Assembly (NCBI GenBank): GCA_027487835.1
Contig: JAIYCU010000033.1
Span: 109,195-173,194, forward strand
Source: Bacteroidota bacterium
GTDB taxonomy: Bacteria > Bacteroidota > Bacteroidia > UKL13-3
Direction: 5' to 3'
DNA: 64,000 nt
Part shown: piece by piece, positions 46,257 to 55,279 of the stretch
Layout: the number at the start of each line of letters is the position of its first letter
How positions within the stretch are numbered: the stretch's first letter is position 1
Notes under the pieces: model-generated
What the model was told of the DNA's origin: nothing
The model's input: the letters and a program-made list of their open reading frames with translations, nothing else
The model's database searches: none
Translations under genes and position numbers: made by a program

Positions 46257-48247
46257 TTTGCCGCAATGGTGGTTTGTTTAGTTGTGTATTTAACTATTTT
46301 GCTATAAAGCTCTTCTGGGTTAAATGGCTTGGTTACGTAATCATCCATGCCTGCTTCAATCACTTTTCTTCTGGTTTCTAAAAAGGCATCAGCTGAAAGT
46401 GCAATGATTGGGATACTTGAATTTTTTACGGCCGAATTCTGTCCACGGATAATTTCTGCTGCTTGAAATCCGCTCATTTCAGGCATTTGCAAGTCCATTA
46501 GCACTAAATCTATGTCATCGCGTTCAATTAAAATTGAAATTGCTTCTGCACCATGGTTGGCAATTATTAATTCGTTTTTCCATTTTTTGAAAAACTGCTT
46601 CGCAACAAATTGGTTCATTAAATTGTCTTCAACCAATAATATATTCAACTTAGAAAGGTCAGAGGGTTCGTCCTCTTTCTTTTTCTTTTCTTCTAGGTTT
46701 AGCGCATTGCCAATTTGGTAATTTATGGTTGCAAAGAAGGTGGTTCCCTCACCCACCGCACTAGAAAGGGATAATTCTCCACCCTGAAGCTGCACAAGAT
46801 TTTTGGTAATTGCGAGTCCTAAGCCAGTACCACCATATTTTCTAGTGGTATCGGTATTAGCTTGTGTAAAGCTTTCAAATATTTTGGCTTGAGCACTTTC
46901 TGGAATTCCAATTCCTGTGTCTTTTACCGAGAATTTTAGGGTTAAAGTATTTTCATGGCTGGCAATAAGATTAGCAGCTACTTGGATAAAACCCTCTGAG
47001 GTGAATTTTATAGCATTGCCTACCAAGTTAAATAAAACCTGATTGAGCCTGTAAGGGTCGCCTTTGATAACAGATGGAATTTGGCTATCGATTTCAATTT
47101 CAAATCCGATTCCTTTTTCTTTGGTTCTATGGTCAAAAGTTTTCCTCAATTCAGCCATTCTATGGCGTAAGTCAAAATCAATATTTTCAAAAGTTACTTT
47201 GCCTGCTTCAATTTTTGAGAAGTCTAATATATCATTGATAATTACTAGTAAATTATCTGCTGAATATTTAATTGATTTAATATTTTCTAGCACTGTACCT
47301 TCAAATGGCTCTTCCAATAAAAGTTCGGTAAGTCCTATAATAGCATTCATAGGCGTGCGAATTTCATGGCTCATGTTTGAAAGAAACTCTGATTTGGTTG
47401 CAGCTGCTGCGATAGCGTCGTTTTTGGCTTGCAGTAAATCTTGCTCTATTTTTTTATTTTTGGTTACATCTTGAGAATAAATGGCTACCCCACTTACGGA
47501 TGCACTTGCATCAATAATTGGATTAAAGGTGGTTTCATACCAAGGTGTTTCTTTGCTTTCATCGTTACTAAAACTCACTTGTTCTAGTACAGTAAATTGT
47601 TCTCCTAAAAAGCATCGTTCAATATTTTTCAGGAGTGACTCTTTCCGTTCATCAGATAATGGCAAGTCTTTAAGATTAATATCTGTTTTAATAATATTAT
47701 GAACCCTTAATAAATGCTCAAGATTCTCTTTGAAGGCTGAGTTAAAAGAAATAAGGTTAAAGTTTTTATCGAAAGCATAAATTAAGTTTTTAGTACTTTC
47801 TAGGATGGCATTTAACCTGCTATTATTTTCAATTATTTTCTTTTCTGCAATGAGCCTTTGCTTTTCAGAATCTGAAAGTCTTACAGCAGAAAAAACAACT
47901 TTAGAAATTTTATCTGGATTAATTTCACTCTTGGTAAAGTAATCAAAAGCGCCGTTTTTAATCATCTCCACGGCAATTTTCTCATCACCTTGAGACGTCA
48001 TTACTGCCACTGGTGTATTGATAGACATATCTCTTAATTTTCTCAAGAGTTGAAGCCCATCTATACCAGGTAATAAGTAATCAAGAAAAATGCAGTCAAA
48101 TGTTACACTTTCAATGGCAGATAATGCCTCAGTTGCGTTGTAGCAAATACTCAGTTGATGGGGTAAGTCAGATTTACGTAAGGACCGCTGAAAGGTCATT
48201 ACATCCACTTCATCATCATCTATGAGCAGGAGTTTGTAATCAGACAT
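46253..48247 (-). CDS. Hybrid histidine kinase REC-PAS-HisKA-HATPase-REC
   Basis: 664 residues with no membrane span, hence cytoplasmic. The N-terminal receiver has D56 in CIFLDYLLPG and K106. A PAS-like domain spans about 140-265. The H-box SEFLSNMSHEIRTPMNAIIG has H294. The ATPase domain has N-box FNLVGNAIKF, DTGIGIP (443-449) and GTGLGLAI (473-480). The C-terminal receiver (533-655) has D585 in LVLMDLQMPEMSG and K640 in YVTKPF. Receiver-first architecture suggests the enzyme is itself controlled by an upstream phosphorelay, plausibly the kinase and single-domain regulator encoded just before it. The final codons overlap the thioesterase start. Confidence 0.95.
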   Translation of the reverse strand: MSDYKLLLIDDDEVDVMTFQRSLRKSDLPHQLSICYNATEALSAIESVTFDCIFLDYLLPGIDGLQLLRKLRDMSINTPVAVMTSQGDEKIAVEMIKNGAFDYFTKSEINPDKISKVVFSAVRLSDSEKQRLIAEKKIIENNSRLNAILESTKNLIYAFDKNFNLISFNSAFKENLEHLLRVHNIIKTDINLKDLPLSDERKESLLKNIERCFLGEQFTVLEQVSFSNDESKETPWYETTFNPIIDASASVSGVAIYSQDVTKNKKIEQDLLQAKNDAIAAAATKSEFLSNMSHEIRTPMNAIIGLTELLLEEPFEGTVLENIKSIKYSADNLLVIINDILDFSKIEAGKVTFENIDFDLRHRMAELRKTFDHRTKEKGIGFEIEIDSQIPSVIKGDPYRLNQVLFNLVGNAIKFTSEGFIQVAANLIASHENTLTLKFSVKDTGIGIPESAQAKIFESFTQANTDTTRKYGGTGLGLAITKNLVQLQGGELSLSSAVGEGTTFFATINYQIGNALNLEEKKKKEDEPSDLSKLNILLVEDNLMNQFVAKQFFKKWKNELIIANHGAEAISILIERDDIDLVLMDLQMPEMSGFQAAEIIRGQNSAVKNSSIPIIALSADAFLETRRKVIEAGMDDYVTKPFNPEELYSKIVKYTTKQTTIAAK

Positions 48248-48270
48248 GAGTTTTTTTTAAAACATGCCTA

Positions 48271-48717
48271 TTAATGCTCTGGATACTCGCACAATTTCCA
48301 GTAATTATTAAGCGTTGAAACTGCTTCCACAAAACGTTCCATGCTTAAAGGCTTTAGTATATATCCAGCTATATTTAAATTGTAGGCATCCACTTTGTCC
48401 TTGTCTTCATTTGAGGTAGTCATAACAAAAACGCTAAGGTTTTTTAGCTTGTCGTCTTTTCTAATTTCCCTTAAGAATTCTATGCCACCCATTTTAGGCA
48501 TATTCAAATCGAGTAAAATTATTTTAGGCAATTCTGCTAAAGGCTCTTTACTACCTCTAAGGAATTCTAAAGCTTCCAAACCATTATTGCAGATAAATAG
48601 TGGATTAGTAACATTGTTTTTTTTGAATGCTCTTTTAACATTCATTACATCCACTTCATCATCTTCTACTAATAAAATATTCACTAATTTGTCTCCCATG
48701 TTTAAATTGTTGTTCAT
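48271..48717 (-). CDS. Single-domain response regulator
   Basis: A 148-residue stand-alone receiver of the Rcp1-like type with no output domain: acidic pocket LLVEDDEVD, phosphoacceptor D70 in IILLDLNMPKMGG, MTTSNEDKD, and K122 in YILKPL. The family usually partners phytochrome-like or HAMP kinases encoded next door. Here it sits between the membrane kinase (upstream) and the receiver-first hybrid kinase (24 bases downstream), so it may shuttle phosphate between them. Met 7 (MGDKLVN) is an alternative start. Confidence 0.92.
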   Translation of the reverse strand: MNNNLNMGDKLVNILLVEDDEVDVMNVKRAFKKNNVTNPLFICNNGLEALEFLRGSKEPLAELPKIILLDLNMPKMGGIEFLREIRKDDKLKNLSVFVMTTSNEDKDKVDAYNLNIAGYILKPLSMERFVEAVSTLNNYWKLCEYPEH

Positions 48718-48790
48718 TCAGGCACTTCAAGTTTACGAAATAACTTTAAAATCAGCAAAGTTTAAGTTAATAAATGTAATAAATATTGGT

Positions 48791-50458
48791 TTAAGCAGGC
48801 CATGTAAAATAGAATTTGGCACCCATTCCTTTTTCGGATTGAACCCAAGTTTCCCCTCCATAGTCTTCAATTATTTTTTTGCCAATGGCCAAGCCTGCAC
48901 CTATATTTTCTACATCATCTCTTCGTTCTAGTGTTTGGAAGATAGTGTATACTTTCTGGTGAAATTCTGGTTCTATTCCTGGTCCATTATCTGCGATACA
49001 AAATTCTATTAAGGTTCCCTTTCTTTTGCCTGTAATGTTCACAACTGGTTCTTGTGAAGTATTATGATTAATGGCATTAGAAATAAATACGTTAAAAACT
49101 TCAAATGTATCTCGCTTATTTCCTACTATTATTGGTAATTTATCATCTATTAGAATACTACAATTTTCTGGTATATCAGAGTTGTTAAGAACATCAATAA
49201 CCATTTCATTTGTGTCGATTTCTATTTGTGTTTCTAAGGTTTTTCCCGCCCTTGAATAAGTTAAAATGGAGTTTATTAGACCCTCCATTCTGTGCACTCT
49301 TCCTTTTAGCAGATTGAAATACTTTTTAGATTCAGGTGTCATTTTATCATCCAAATCTTCCTCTATCCACTCGGCTAAATTATTAATGCCTCTGAGTGGA
49401 CTTTTTAAATCGTGGGAGGTAATGTATGCAAATTGGTCGAGCTCCTTATTTTTCTTCTCCAACCTAATATTGGTGCTTTCCAAAGAGTAGATAGTTTCTT
49501 CAACCCTTTGTTTAGAGAGTTTTAGATTGTCCCTCATTTCGGTTAATGCTTTGCCAAGCCTATCTTTTCTGCTTAGCATGGGTACTTTTATTTCATAATC
49601 CCCTTTACCAATTGCATTTGCTACTTGTTCTTTTGTTTTGAATCCTTGAACAACCTTTTGCGCCGAATTTATCATTTCTCCTATTTCATCTTCACGCGCA
49701 ATATGAGATTGAAAATTTATAATTTTACCTTCGCCTACCTCGTCCAAAATACCACTAAGCTCCTTAATAGGTTGGATAATGGTAACATTTGTGATGTATA
49801 CCGAAAGTAAACTTAACACCATGATTGCAAAAATCATGATGAGTAATAGGTAGGATAGGGTTCTATAAGAAGCAAACTTTTGGGTGGTGAGTCTATTAAA
49901 CACAGCAATTGCCATTAAGCTTGTTTCGTTTAAATCTAACTTTATATTGTTAATTTCAGTTTCAATTACCTCACGCCTTACAAGCATCGAGTCTCTAAGA
50001 GCAAGGTTGTTATTTTTTTCTAATGTATCAGAAAAGGCAATTATTTCTTTTTGAACCAACATTATTTTTTCAAAGCGTTTATCCGCATTTATCACTCGCT
50101 TTTTAATGTCTGCCAATCCTGGCTCTTGACAAATGTTAATTAAATCTAATTTATGGCTGTTGTAAACCCTTTTTAAAATATGGCGTAACCTATTTTTCTT
50201 CAGTGTGTTTTTCTCTAAAGGAATATCATAGGCCAGACTCCCAGATTCTTCAATTAAATCTTGATAGTTTTTTATTGAACTAATCACCGGGCTGTAACTC
50301 TTTGCAATTTTTATATCAATGTTTTTCCCGTATTGCAAGAGCAAAAGAGCCCCAACGGTAAAGGCAAGAACAACCATGATAACAGCAAAAAAGCTGATGG
50401 CCGTTCTGGTGCCTATCCGCATTTTGTAGAGTCGTCTGATTAATCCTTCGAAAAACAT
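48791..50458 (-). CDS. Membrane sensor histidine kinase with HAMP domain(s)
   Basis: 555 residues. Membrane spans at about 20-42 and 201-225 enclose a helical periplasmic domain of about 160 residues that looks like a four-helix-bundle sensor. A HAMP domain follows (about 222-275), then a second HAMP-like linker (276-315), a coiled coil (318-340), and the H-box YITSHDLKSPLRGINN with H349. The ATPase domain has NAINHNT, IADNGPGIEPE and GAGLAIGKKII. The H-box HDLKSPLRG subtype is that of phytochrome-like kinases paired with stand-alone receivers, which fits the next gene. Met 13 is an alternative start. Confidence 0.93.
   Translation of the reverse strand: MFFEGLIRRLYKMRIGTRTAISFFAVIMVVLAFTVGALLLLQYGKNIDIKIAKSYSPVISSIKNYQDLIEESGSLAYDIPLEKNTLKKNRLRHILKRVYNSHKLDLINICQEPGLADIKKRVINADKRFEKIMLVQKEIIAFSDTLEKNNNLALRDSMLVRREVIETEINNIKLDLNETSLMAIAVFNRLTTQKFASYRTLSYLLLIMIFAIMVLSLLSVYITNVTIIQPIKELSGILDEVGEGKIINFQSHIAREDEIGEMINSAQKVVQGFKTKEQVANAIGKGDYEIKVPMLSRKDRLGKALTEMRDNLKLSKQRVEETIYSLESTNIRLEKKNKELDQFAYITSHDLKSPLRGINNLAEWIEEDLDDKMTPESKKYFNLLKGRVHRMEGLINSILTYSRAGKTLETQIEIDTNEMVIDVLNNSDIPENCSILIDDKLPIIVGNKRDTFEVFNVFISNAINHNTSQEPVVNITGKRKGTLIEFCIADNGPGIEPEFHQKVYTIFQTLERRDDVENIGAGLAIGKKIIEDYGGETWVQSEKGMGAKFYFTWPA
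48833..48848 (-). repeat. Dispersed motif, one mismatch in core
   Basis: Complement reads TTGGGTTCAATCCGAA: 12 of the 13 core bases agree with GGTTCAAACCGAA. In the kinase it encodes WVQSE. Confidence 0.6.
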
Positions 50459-50613
50459 TTTTTTAAAAAGTAAGCAAACAAATTTCTATATAAAGGCACC
50501 AATAACAACCCACAGGATTTCCATTATTTGGGCAAAGTGTCTACTTTATTACTTTTTTATTTTGGGTCAAATTATCAAGTTTTGCCCCTAAATGATCTCT
50601 ATATTTCATTTAA

Positions 50614-50628
50614 TTGGTTCAAACCAAC
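50614..50628 (+). repeat. Dispersed motif, intergenic symmetric variant
   Basis: TTGGTTCAAACCAAC. The first 14 bases are TTGGTT-CA-AACCAA, a perfect inverted repeat around a 2-base spacer. It lies in the divergent gap between the kinase and the small unknown gene, about 60-75 bases before the latter's start. Confidence 0.65.
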
Positions 50629-50686
50629 CTAACTTTAACAGATACTCTTTTTTACTGTGGCTTTATGGTTTAATATTGCAGGGATT

Positions 50687-50998
50687 ATGAGCAATTATTC
50701 TTTATCAAATTTTAGAAGTTTAACAGCTAACACTGTTGATGAGTTAAAAAAGCTAAGCTTTTCATCAGAAGATGTGTTAGTGCGAAGTGAGGATTTAAGG
50801 GTTAGACAAACCAACTTGGAAAAAGCGGTAGCTTTGGGCGGCAGTGATTTTTTGCGCACAGCTTTAATCCTAAAAACCATTGATGGGAACCTTTATAAAC
50901 TGGAAGCTAAAGTAATTGGTCTCGATGCCAATAAAATAAAAACAGACAAGGGATTGTTTATTCCACTTGTCTGCATTTATAGTGTAGATTTCTATTAA
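50687..50998 (+). CDS. Small protein of unknown function
   Basis: 103 residues from the ATG at 50687; a GTG ten codons upstream is possible but adds an unlikely hydrophobic extension. No signal peptide or membrane span is seen after the chosen start. The middle (LKKLSFSSEDVLVRSEDLRVRQTNLEKAVALGG, read in two halves) is charged and likely alpha-helical, followed by a short beta-rich tail (LILKTIDGNLYKLEAKVIGLD ... GLFIPLVCIYSVDFY). I do not recognise the family. It is flanked by a divergent signalling operon and the convergent glmS (3 bases between stops). A symmetric copy of the dispersed motif is in its upstream region. Confidence 0.65.
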   Translation: MSNYSLSNFRSLTANTVDELKKLSFSSEDVLVRSEDLRVRQTNLEKAVALGGSDFLRTALILKTIDGNLYKLEAKVIGLDANKIKTDKGLFIPLVCIYSVDFY

Positions 50999-51001
50999 TT
51001 T

Positions 51002-52843
51002 TTATTCAACCGTTACCGATTTCGCCAAGTTTCTTGGTTGATCTACGTTGCAACCTCTTAATACAGCTATATGATAAGAAAGCAATTGTAGCGGTATGGT
51101 GGCAATTAACGGAAGTAATGCTTCTTCGCAACTTGGGATATAAATAACGTGATCTGCCATTGTTTTAACATGGGTATCTCCTTCTGTTACGATGGCAATT
51201 ACTTTTCCTTTTCTTGCTTTTACTTCTTGAATATTACTTATTACTTTTTCATAATTGCTATGTTGGGTAGCAATTACAATAACTGGCATTTCTTCGTCAA
51301 TTAGGGCAATAGGTCCATGCTTCATTTCTGCTGCAGGGTATCCTTCGGCATGAATATAAGAAATTTCTTTTAACTTAAGTGCGCCCTCTAAAGCTATTGG
51401 GAAGCCATAACCACGACCTAAATACAATGCGTTTCTTGAATCTTTAAGTTCTTCAGCTAGTTTTTTAATTTGGTCATCTAGTAAAAGTACTTTTTCAATT
51501 TTTGCTGGAATACTTTCAATTTCATTCAACAATTCTCTCATTCTGCTTGTTGGTAAGGTACCTCTTTTCTGACCCATTGATAGCGCCATGAGAAGCAAGG
51601 CAGTAACTTGAGCAGTAAAAGCTTTAGTTGAAGCAACGCCAATTTCTGGTCCAGCGTGGGTGTAAGCACCTGCGTCGGTGGCTCTTGGAATGCTAGCGCC
51701 AACTACATTGCAAATTCCAAAAATGGTTGCACCTTTTCTTTTTGCCAATTCAATTGCGGCAAGCGTGTCTGCAGTTTCGCCAGATTGGGAGATAGCAATT
51801 ACAAAATCATGCTCCCTGATAACTGGGTTTCTATATCTAAATTCTGAGGCGTATTCAACTTCAGTTGGGATACGTGCAAAATCTTCAAATAAATACTCAC
51901 CCACTAAACCTGCGTGCCAAGAGGTGCCACAACCTAAAATTACAATTCTGTCTAGGTTTTTGATTTTATCTTCAAATTTATCAATCCCAGCCATGGTAAT
52001 AAGTGGGTCTGGTAAATGAATTCTACCTCTAAATGAATCTAAAATACTTCTTGGTTGTTCGAAAATTTCTTTGAGCATAAAGTGCTCATAACCGCCTTTT
52101 TCAATATTTTCTAGGTTAAATTCTATTTCCTGTATGTATGGCGTTTTGGTAGTATTATCAATGGTTTTAATTGTTAAATCATTGTTTTCGATAATGGCAA
52201 TTTCTCCATCCTGAAGATAAACTACGTTTCTAGTATACTCAACAATAGGGGTTGCATCACTGGCAATGAAATATTCATTTTCTCCAATACCAATTACCAT
52301 TGGACTACCTTTTTTCGCGCCTATTAAATAATGAGGGTCTTTTTTAGCTGTAATAACAATCGCATAGGCTCCAACTACTTGGGTAAGTGCCATTCTAACT
52401 GCTTCTTCAAACTTTACTTCATTATTTTTATAAACCTCTTCAATTAAATGAATTAATACTTCGGTATCCGTTTCACTTTTAAAAATGTGACCCCTTGAAA
52501 TTAACATTTCCTTAAGGGCAGCATAGTTCTCGATGATACCATTGTGAATCATTGCGAATTCACCATCACCTGAAAGATGTGGATGTGCGTTGGCATCATT
52601 TGGTTCGCCATGAGTAGCCCAACGGGTATGGCCCATGCCTGTTAGCGCTGAGGTGTCTCTATCCCCAATTTCGCGCTCTAAATCGCTCACTTTTCCGGTT
52701 TTTTTATAAACCTTCATGTTTTTATTTACATCAATGAGCGCAACGCCAGCGCTGTCATATCCACGATATTCTAAGCGCTTAAGTCCTTTAAGCACTATTG
52801 GACAGGCTTCCCTGTATCCTATATAAGCAACGATTCCACACAT
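51002..52843 (-). CDS. glmS: Glutamine--fructose-6-phosphate aminotransferase (isomerizing)
   Basis: Full-length GlmS (613 residues; usual 600-615). It makes glucosamine-6-phosphate for peptidoglycan and lipopolysaccharide. The N-terminal glutaminase starts MCGIVAYIG with nucleophile Cys2, then GYDSAGVAL, TRWATHGEPND and HNGIIENY. Two SIS sugar-isomerase domains follow (CGTSWHAGL, SQSGETADTLAA, STKAFTAQ; GRGYGFPIALEGALKLKEI and HAEGYPAAEMKHGPIAL). It ends in the canonical NLAKSVTVE. No glmS-ribozyme-like leader is present; only 39 bases separate it from the DAHP synthase gene upstream, so it is probably the last gene of that minus-strand operon. Confidence 0.98.
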   Translation of the reverse strand: MCGIVAYIGYREACPIVLKGLKRLEYRGYDSAGVALIDVNKNMKVYKKTGKVSDLEREIGDRDTSALTGMGHTRWATHGEPNDANAHPHLSGDGEFAMIHNGIIENYAALKEMLISRGHIFKSETDTEVLIHLIEEVYKNNEVKFEEAVRMALTQVVGAYAIVITAKKDPHYLIGAKKGSPMVIGIGENEYFIASDATPIVEYTRNVVYLQDGEIAIIENNDLTIKTIDNTTKTPYIQEIEFNLENIEKGGYEHFMLKEIFEQPRSILDSFRGRIHLPDPLITMAGIDKFEDKIKNLDRIVILGCGTSWHAGLVGEYLFEDFARIPTEVEYASEFRYRNPVIREHDFVIAISQSGETADTLAAIELAKRKGATIFGICNVVGASIPRATDAGAYTHAGPEIGVASTKAFTAQVTALLLMALSMGQKRGTLPTSRMRELLNEIESIPAKIEKVLLLDDQIKKLAEELKDSRNALYLGRGYGFPIALEGALKLKEISYIHAEGYPAAEMKHGPIALIDEEMPVIVIATQHSNYEKVISNIQEVKARKGKVIAIVTEGDTHVKTMADHVIYIPSCEEALLPLIATIPLQLLSYHIAVLRGCNVDQPRNLAKSVTVE

Positions 52844-52882
52844 AATTGGGGCGAAAATACGGAAAAGGAATGAAAAATTTGA

Positions 52883-53905
52883 TTAATCAATTATTAATGA
52901 ATAATTGGCGTCAATTGGTTTTTTTATGGCTGGTTTCAGTAATTCTAAGTCAGTCATTAATTCATCAAATTGCGAAAAACTAAGGGTTTGATTGCCATCA
53001 GAAAGTGCTTTTGAGGGTTCAGGGTGTATTTCTATCATCAATCCATTAGCGCCGGCAATCATTGCTGCTTTAGCCATTTGGTTTACAAATTTTGAATCTC
53101 CTGTTCCATGGCTTGGATCTGCAATTATTGGCAAATGACTTAGTGATTGAACCAAAGGTATAACGCCAATGTCCATTACATTTCTACTTAGGTTATCAAA
53201 ACTTCTAATTCCTCTTTCGCAAAGAATCACTTTGTCATTGCCACCACTTAATATATAATCAGCCGCCAAAAGCCATTCTGTAACTTTTGCTTGCATTCCT
53301 CTCTTTAAAAGAATTGGTTTATTTATTTTACCTAATTCAGAGAGCATATAAAAATTGGCCATGTTTCTGCTACCAATTTGTATGATATCTGAATATTCCA
53401 TTACCTCATCTAAAAGACTTAAGTCCATTAATTCTGTAACAACAGATAAGTTATGTTGCTTGCCCGCACTTTTAATAAGTGCCAAACCTTTTTTTCCTAA
53501 TCCTCTAAATGAATAAGGTGAAGTTCTTGGTTTAAAAGCTCCGCCCCTCAAGAATTTGACCTGCTGCTTTTGAAGAAAATTTGCAATTTCAAAAATTTGA
53601 TCTTCCGACTCAATGCTGCAAGGCCCTGCAATTATATTTGCGTAATCTGTGCCAATTTGCACACCGTTAACCTCAAAAGAAGTTTCAGTTTTATAGGCAT
53701 TAGAAGCCAGTTTATAAGGCGTTGATATTTCTTTAATTTCAGAAATGCAAGAATACCTTTCATGGTCAGGTGCAACTTTGTTATTGGGTGCTAAAATAGC
53801 GTCAGGATTTTGCACGTAAAATGATTCCTGCCCAATATTTTTTAGGAAATCTTGGATTTCTAAAACCTGTTCCTTTCTAGTATTTGGCTTAAGTAGTATT
53901 AACAC
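52883..53905 (-). CDS. aroF: 3-deoxy-7-phosphoheptulonate (DAHP) synthase, type I-beta
   Basis: 340 residues, catalysing the first step of the shikimate pathway from phosphoenolpyruvate and erythrose-4-phosphate. A short ferredoxin-like N-terminal domain (about 1-70), typical of the I-beta class, precedes the barrel. Barrel motifs are IIAGPCSIES near residue 90, RGGAFKPRTSPYSFRGLG near 119, QIGSRNMANF near 175, LLKRGM near 198, ERGIRSF near 231, ADPSHGTGDS near 263, and EIHPEPSKALSDG near 295. It sits three bases after the DUF4270 stop and before glmS, in an operon that joins aromatic and amino-sugar synthesis with two proteins of unknown role. Confidence 0.95.
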   Translation of the reverse strand: MLILLKPNTRKEQVLEIQDFLKNIGQESFYVQNPDAILAPNNKVAPDHERYSCISEIKEISTPYKLASNAYKTETSFEVNGVQIGTDYANIIAGPCSIESEDQIFEIANFLQKQQVKFLRGGAFKPRTSPYSFRGLGKKGLALIKSAGKQHNLSVVTELMDLSLLDEVMEYSDIIQIGSRNMANFYMLSELGKINKPILLKRGMQAKVTEWLLAADYILSGGNDKVILCERGIRSFDNLSRNVMDIGVIPLVQSLSHLPIIADPSHGTGDSKFVNQMAKAAMIAGANGLMIEIHPEPSKALSDGNQTLSFSQFDELMTDLELLKPAIKKPIDANYSLIID

Positions 53906-53908
53906 AAC

Positions 53909-55279
53909 TTATTTAATAACAGTATAGGTTAATTTTAGTTTAAAAGTTCCAGCGTTTTTCTTTGTATTTAATAATACTCTTTCTGCTGTCAATGGATTAT
54001 CTGCAGGAACAATTAGATGCATTCCATAATTAACATTTGAACCATTTTTATACTGAATAAGCAGATTTTGCAAATGCCGCACAATGTTAAATGAATAGCT
54101 TGAACCATTTAACTTGCCACCATAATATGCTGAGGTTTCTGTAATTTGGTCTCTTAGAAAGGCGTTTTTACCCAAAGAATCTGAATTAACAAGTGCAAGT
54201 GTTAGTGGCAAAGTATAGGTAGAATTATTTTTCCCCTCTAATGTCGTAAAAACAAGGGTGGCTCCGTTAATGGCAATCTTTGGATTATTTAAAACGTTAA
54301 AAATAGAAGGCAATTCTACCCTTAATTTTGTTCCACCTAAAGGCTGTAAATAGCCAGTATCTCTATGCATTCCTTTAAAAGCGGTTTGAACCAAATCTGC
54401 AGGTCTATCTTTTTGTTCATAAAAATTATAGGCTGCGTCAATTCCATTTGTACCTCCTAGGATTGGAAAATCAACAGCAAGACTGTCACCATAATATGCG
54501 GTAACTGCACTAATATCTGAGTTTAAACGGATATATGCAATGCTTCCTTCGCCAGGTGCGTAAGAGGTTTCATCGGAAATCACAAAGCCTTTGAAGGCTG
54601 CTTTAAAAGTTGTTTGTGAGGCAAATTCTCCGCGTGCTTCAGCTCCGTATAATAAAGTTTGAAACACTTGGTTCATTGGAATTTTAATGTGCGGAGGGAT
54701 AATTATTGTTTCTGAACCTAACTTAATAGTAGTTGAATCAATAAAATTAAATTTACCTGTCCACGCGCCCATTTCAACTAAGTTTGATTTGAACTTTCGA
54801 GTAGAATAATAGAGAGAATCTTTGCTTAAATCTTCTTGCAATAAATATACCTTCAAGGTGTGAATTGCATTTGGATCACCATAATAATCTTTAAATACAG
54901 TACCAGTAGTATTAACTAATGTTCTAAACCTTAATTGTAGATGACATGAATCCAATTTAGTAATACCTGTTCCCCATGAAAATCCATTGCCAGGCAAGCT
55001 AAATTGTGTAACAATTGTGGCTTTTGAGGTGCCTAATTCTGGATCATTAATACTTCCTATAGCCAAGGAGGCTAATCTGGAAGTAATAAGTGAATCCATT
55101 TGCACTGCGTATGCATTTAAAACAATGGAAGTATCAAATAGGGTTTGGTACCCATTTCTAGAAATTACAAATTGGGCACCAACTGTATCGGTATCTTTCT
55201 TGCAGCCATGTAAGAATGATGCAAAAAACAATGCCAAAAGTAAAATCGACTTAGTTTTGGCGTTCAAGTAACGAATCAT
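53909..55279 (-). CDS. DUF4270-family lipoprotein
   Basis: About 456 residues from the Met at 55279, which gives a proper lipoprotein signal (KTKSILLLALFFASFLHGC, with the lipidated Cys near residue 26). An in-frame Met 11 codons further upstream also exists. The mature part matches DUF4270, a Bacteroidota outer-surface or periplasmic lipoprotein family of unknown function: DTVGAQFV near the start, SLAIGSINDPELGTSKA near 70, and a long beta-rich body. It overlaps the end of the glycogen-synthase-like gene by about 29 bases, so the two are probably co-translated. A dispersed-motif copy with two mismatches is at 54380-54394. Confidence 0.88.
   Translation of the reverse strand: MIRYLNAKTKSILLLALFFASFLHGCKKDTDTVGAQFVISRNGYQTLFDTSIVLNAYAVQMDSLITSRLASLAIGSINDPELGTSKATIVTQFSLPGNGFSWGTGITKLDSCHLQLRFRTLVNTTGTVFKDYYGDPNAIHTLKVYLLQEDLSKDSLYYSTRKFKSNLVEMGAWTGKFNFIDSTTIKLGSETIIIPPHIKIPMNQVFQTLLYGAEARGEFASQTTFKAAFKGFVISDETSYAPGEGSIAYIRLNSDISAVTAYYGDSLAVDFPILGGTNGIDAAYNFYEQKDRPADLVQTAFKGMHRDTGYLQPLGGTKLRVELPSIFNVLNNPKIAINGATLVFTTLEGKNNSTYTLPLTLALVNSDSLGKNAFLRDQITETSAYYGGKLNGSSYSFNIVRHLQNLLIQYKNGSNVNYGMHLIVPADNPLTAERVLLNTKKNAGTFKLKLTYTVIK
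54380..54394 (-). repeat. Dispersed motif, two mismatches
   Basis: Complement reads TTGGTTCAAACCGCT (13 of 15). It encodes LVQTA in the DUF4270 gene. Confidence 0.6.

Noticed and set aside
53143..53157. TGATTGAACCAAAGG, and TTGGTTCAATTA near 60209, as further motif copies
   Set aside because: They share only the TTGGTTCAA half and would be expected occasionally by chance, so they are not counted.
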